A stretch of DNA of 11,057 nucleotides from an uncultured Opitutaceae bacterium. Its GTDB lineage: Bacteria > Verrucomicrobiota > Verrucomicrobiia > Opitutales > Opitutaceae. Below, piece by piece: positions 8,261 to 11,057 of the stretch; position 1 is the stretch's first letter; each line of letters begins with the position of its first letter. The translations under genes and the position numbers were made by a program. The notes under the pieces were generated by a model. The model worked only from the letters and a program-made list of their open reading frames with translations. It searched no databases and was not told where the DNA came from. The stretch spans positions 1 through 11,057 of the forward strand of contig CAISJA010000470.1 of the NCBI GenBank assembly GCA_903885525.1, in the 5' to 3' direction.

Positions 8261-10312
8261 ATGACCAAATCCACTCTCTTTCTTTACCTCGGTCTGTCTC
8301 TATCCGTCCTTGATGCCGCTCCCCCCACGGGCGCGACCGGCCCCGCGGGTCTTCCTCCCGCCACACCGCCGCCACCAGCGGTGATCCCCGAGCAGGGTGA
8401 TACCATCGGCCCGATCAACATGCCGGGCGACAGCCTCGACTCCGTGCTTAGCCTGCTGGAGCGTTGGACGGGCAAGTCCCTGCTTCGTCCCCAGAATCTG
8501 CCCGAGGTAACCGTTTCCTTGTCGCTCAAGGAAAAGGTGAGCAAAAAAGAAGCCATCCAGGCGGTGGAGACGCTCCTCAACCTGAACGGCATCGCCCTGA
8601 CGCCCCTTGGCCAGCGCTTCCTGAAGGTCACGGCGCTCAAGGATGCCAAATCCGAGGCACCGGAGTACATCGAGGGATCGACCTTGGACCTCACCCCCAG
8701 CGGCCGCACCGCCAGCAAGCTCTTCCAGCTCCAATTCCTGCGGGTGTCCGAGTTCATGCCCCAGATCGCCGCCTTGCTCAATCCCGCGGCGGCCAGCCCG
8801 CCGCTGGTCTTCGAAAAAACCAACTCCGCCCTCATCACCGATTCCGTTTCCAACCTGCAACGCATCGAGACGCTCGTGGCCCGCCTCGACCAACCGGCCC
8901 TGGCCGGGCTCTCCCCGAAATTCTACTCGCTGCATTTCGCCAAGGCCAGCGATGTGGTGACCAAGATGCGGACGATGCTCAATGGTGCCCTCCAAAGCCA
9001 GCTCGGCACAGCCACCAGCTACAGCGCGGACGACCGCACCAACCAGATCGTGCTGATCACCGATTCACGCCAGTTTGCCTTCTTTAACGACCTCATCGCC
9101 AAACTCGATGTGAAGTCGGACCCGAACACCCGCAACGAGGTCATCTTCCTCAAGCATGCCGCCGCCAAGGATGTGGCCACCATCCTCAGCCAGCTCGTCA
9201 CCGGCCAGAACAATGCGGCGAAAACCACCGGGTCGGACCAGGTCCGCGCGCTGAATGCCGTCGTCAATTCCACGCCGCCCGCCGCCGCCCCGGGCGCGCC
9301 GGCCGCCGCGCCGCTCCCGGCCGCTCCCGCGCTGGCCGGCCTCGGTCTCGGGCTGGAATCTTCCAGCCAGTTCAGCCCCATCCTCACGATCCTGCCCGAG
9401 GAACGCAGCAATTCGATTGTGGCCTCCGGCACGGTCGACGACATCCGCCTGATCCGGGACCTGGTGGCCAAGATCGATGTCCTGCTCGCCCAGGTGCGCA
9501 TCGAGGTGGTGATCGCCGAAGTCACCCTCGACGATGCCGCGACGGACGGCATCAGCGCCCTCGGCCTGACGGTGGTGAAGGACAAAATCGTGGGCTTCAG
9601 CGCGGCTGCGGCCGGCACCTCAATCACCGGCGGCACGGTCAGCCGCAACCCCACCAACGGCAATCTCGACCTCGCTGCCACGATCGGCCTCTCCACCACG
9701 CCGCGCAAGACGATCACCAACATCCTTTCCGTCCCCAACATCATCACCACGCACAACAAGTCGGGCAAAATTTTCGTCGGCACCGAGCAGCCCATCATCA
9801 CGAGCTACGTCAACACCGGCACCACCACGGCGGCCGCCGGCAACGTCGCCGCCGGGTACAATTCGCAGGTCAGCTACAAGGACATCGGCATCACGCTCAC
9901 CGTGAAACCGCTGATCGGAGCCGACGGCTCGGTGCAGCTCGATATGCAGCAGGAGGTGAAGCAAGTCACCGGTTCGGTGACGATCGATGGCAACTCCCAG
10001 CCGATCATCGGCTCGCGGACGACCGATTCCTTTGTCAGTGCGAAAAGCGGCGAGATCATCGTCTTGGGCGGTCTGCAGCAGCGCAACGAGACGAAATCCA
10101 CCAACCGCCTCGGTCCGATTCCGTTCATCGGCGACCTCTTCGGCTCGCGCACCCGGGACAATACCCGGACCGACTTGATTTTCTTTCTCCGCCCCACGGT
10201 GCTGACGAACACCGACGAGGACAATGCCCCCGCCCTGCGCCAATTGGAAACGCTGCCGAAGGAGCAGCGGTCCAAGATCAGGCAGGCCATCCTCCCGAAC
10301 GCCAAGTCCTGA
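8261..10312 (+). CDS. gspD: Type II secretion system secretin GspD
   Basis: The 683-residue protein forms the outer-membrane channel of a type II secretion (or related type IV pilus) machine. A short signal peptide (1-19, probable cleavage after VLDA) is followed by a Pro-rich linker (20-45), an N0 domain (about 46-125), N1 (about 153-212, KLFQLQFL...), N2 (about 220-285, KFYSLHFAKASDVV), N3 (about 292-408) and the secretin core (about 410-650). The core shows VRIEVVIAEVTLDD (412-425), the VPNIITTHNKSG segment (491-502) and GEIIVLGGLQQ (597-607). N3 carries a Pro/Ala-rich insertion (about 338-362). The tail after about 650 is charged and may bind a pilotin. ATG 8261 is preferred because it begins the signal peptide; the 24 upstream codons from 8189 do not look coding. 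There is no SD, and no gspC is seen upstream. gspE follows after 2 bases, so the two are an operon. Confidence 0.93.
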   Translation: MTKSTLFLYLGLSLSVLDAAPPTGATGPAGLPPATPPPPAVIPEQGDTIGPINMPGDSLDSVLSLLERWTGKSLLRPQNLPEVTVSLSLKEKVSKKEAIQAVETLLNLNGIALTPLGQRFLKVTALKDAKSEAPEYIEGSTLDLTPSGRTASKLFQLQFLRVSEFMPQIAALLNPAAASPPLVFEKTNSALITDSVSNLQRIETLVARLDQPALAGLSPKFYSLHFAKASDVVTKMRTMLNGALQSQLGTATSYSADDRTNQIVLITDSRQFAFFNDLIAKLDVKSDPNTRNEVIFLKHAAAKDVATILSQLVTGQNNAAKTTGSDQVRALNAVVNSTPPAAAPGAPAAAPLPAAPALAGLGLGLESSSQFSPILTILPEERSNSIVASGTVDDIRLIRDLVAKIDVLLAQVRIEVVIAEVTLDDAATDGISALGLTVVKDKIVGFSAAAAGTSITGGTVSRNPTNGNLDLAATIGLSTTPRKTITNILSVPNIITTHNKSGKIFVGTEQPIITSYVNTGTTTAAAGNVAAGYNSQVSYKDIGITLTVKPLIGADGSVQLDMQQEVKQVTGSVTIDGNSQPIIGSRTTDSFVSAKSGEIIVLGGLQQRNETKSTNRLGPIPFIGDLFGSRTRDNTRTDLIFFLRPTVLTNTDEDNAPALRQLETLPKEQRSKIRQAILPNAKS

Positions 10313-10314
10313 CC

Positions 10315-11057
10315 ATGCCCGCTGAATCCGTGGCGCTCACCGCCGACCTTCGCTCGCGCCTGGGCGAGGACACCGTCCGCACCTTGCTGGCCCTCCCGCG
10401 CGACCAGCGGCTCCCTGCCCTGGCGCTCCACCTGGGGCAGACCCCCGAGGAGGCGCTCCAGACCCTGGCCAGTTCAGCGGACCTGGACCGGCTGCTTGAA
10501 CTGAAGGTGGACAAGGCCGCCGCCACCCGGCTGCCCGCCCGGCTCGCCCGGGATTTTCAGGTGGTGCCCGTCACTCCGGCCGAAGCCACCGGCGCCCTCT
10601 GGCTCGCCACGCCCTGGCCGCCGGATGCGGTGATGCGCGACTGGATCGCCACCTTCGATCCCCGCCCGCAGCAGTGGTGGCTCGCCCCGGCTGACCGCGT
10701 GGCCCAGGCGATCGTCGAGCACTACGGCATCGGCGCCGGCAGCCTGGAGGACGACCCCGAGGGGCTCAACCAGCCTGTGGATACGGGCGCGGCGGACAAC
10801 GACGTGGACGAGGAGGCGGCGGTGGTGCGCTTCGTCACGGAGGTCATCACCCAGGCGATTGAGGACGGGGCGACGGACATTCACTTCGAGCCGCAGGAGG
10901 GGCAGCTCCGCATCCGCTATCGCGTCGACGGCCTGCTGGTGCCGATTCCCCTCCCGGAAAATCTGCTCCGTTACCAGGACGCCATCATCTCCCGCCTCAA
11001 GATCATGGCCCGGCTCAACATCTCGGAAAAACGCCTGCCGCAGGACGGACGCATCAA
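10315..11057 (+). CDS. gspE: Type II secretion ATPase GspE, N-terminal part
   Basis: The gene starts 2 bases after the gspD stop (TGACCATG) and runs off the right edge after 247 codons. GspE is the cytoplasmic hexameric ATPase that drives pseudopilus assembly through the inner-membrane platform. Residues about 1-135 form an N-terminal GspE/MshEN-like domain. An acidic linker (about 142-167, EDDPE and DNDVDEEAA) leads into the N2 domain with VVRFVTEVITQAIEDGATDIHFEP (170-193, split here only for position), then LRIRYRVDGLL (198-208) and SEKRLPQDGRI (237-247), all hallmarks of the GspE/PilB family. The Walker A and B motifs lie beyond the window. PilB of a type IV pilus is the main alternative, but a secretin gene immediately upstream favours GspE. 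There is no separate SD, so translation is probably coupled to gspD. Confidence 0.92.
   Translation, partial: MPAESVALTADLRSRLGEDTVRTLLALPRDQRLPALALHLGQTPEEALQTLASSADLDRLLELKVDKAAATRLPARLARDFQVVPVTPAEATGALWLATPWPPDAVMRDWIATFDPRPQQWWLAPADRVAQAIVEHYGIGAGSLEDDPEGLNQPVDTGAADNDVDEEAAVVRFVTEVITQAIEDGATDIHFEPQEGQLRIRYRVDGLLVPIPLPENLLRYQDAIISRLKIMARLNISEKRLPQDGRI

Overview
The window looks like a chromosomal segment of a GC-rich Gram-negative bacterium. Outer-membrane machinery is present (a secretin and a beta-barrel protein with a C-terminal Phe). Most starts lack a Shine-Dalgarno (SD) sequence, and Rho carries a Pro/Ala-rich N-terminus. Together this fits a member of the Verrucomicrobiota, possibly Opitutae, but the placement is inference from protein character and not from a marker-gene search.

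Layout from left to right: (1) On the minus strand, rho (transcription termination factor) is followed after about 51 bases by an unrecognised alpha-helical protein that runs off the left edge; it resembles (alpha/alpha)6-toroid carbohydrate-active proteins. (2) Divergent from rho, on the plus strand, is acs (acetyl-CoA synthetase), with the clearest SD in the window and a small inverted repeat in its leader. (3) A strong hairpin, probably a shared terminator, separates acs from a convergent minus-strand pair: an outer-membrane beta-barrel protein and, upstream of it, an MHS-type major facilitator transporter with a large periplasmic insertion. A second intrinsic terminator lies between these two genes. 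(4) About 400 bases without a convincing gene precede a tRNA gene with a CAU anticodon. (5) On the plus strand a type II secretion operon begins: gspD (secretin), then gspE (assembly ATPase) after a 2-base gap, running off the right edge.

Functionally, acs converts acetate to acetyl-CoA. The neighbouring MHS transporter and beta-barrel protein could supply a carboxylate or other small solute across the inner and outer membranes, but that link rests only on adjacency. The gspD/gspE operon builds a type II secretion (or related type IV pilus-like) machine.

I see no CRISPR array, insertion sequence, phage gene or obvious new defence system. The most unusual points are the altered RNA-binding motif in Rho, the helical protein of unknown function behind rho, the periplasmic insertion in the transporter, and an anti-SD-like sequence in the leader of the beta-barrel gene.
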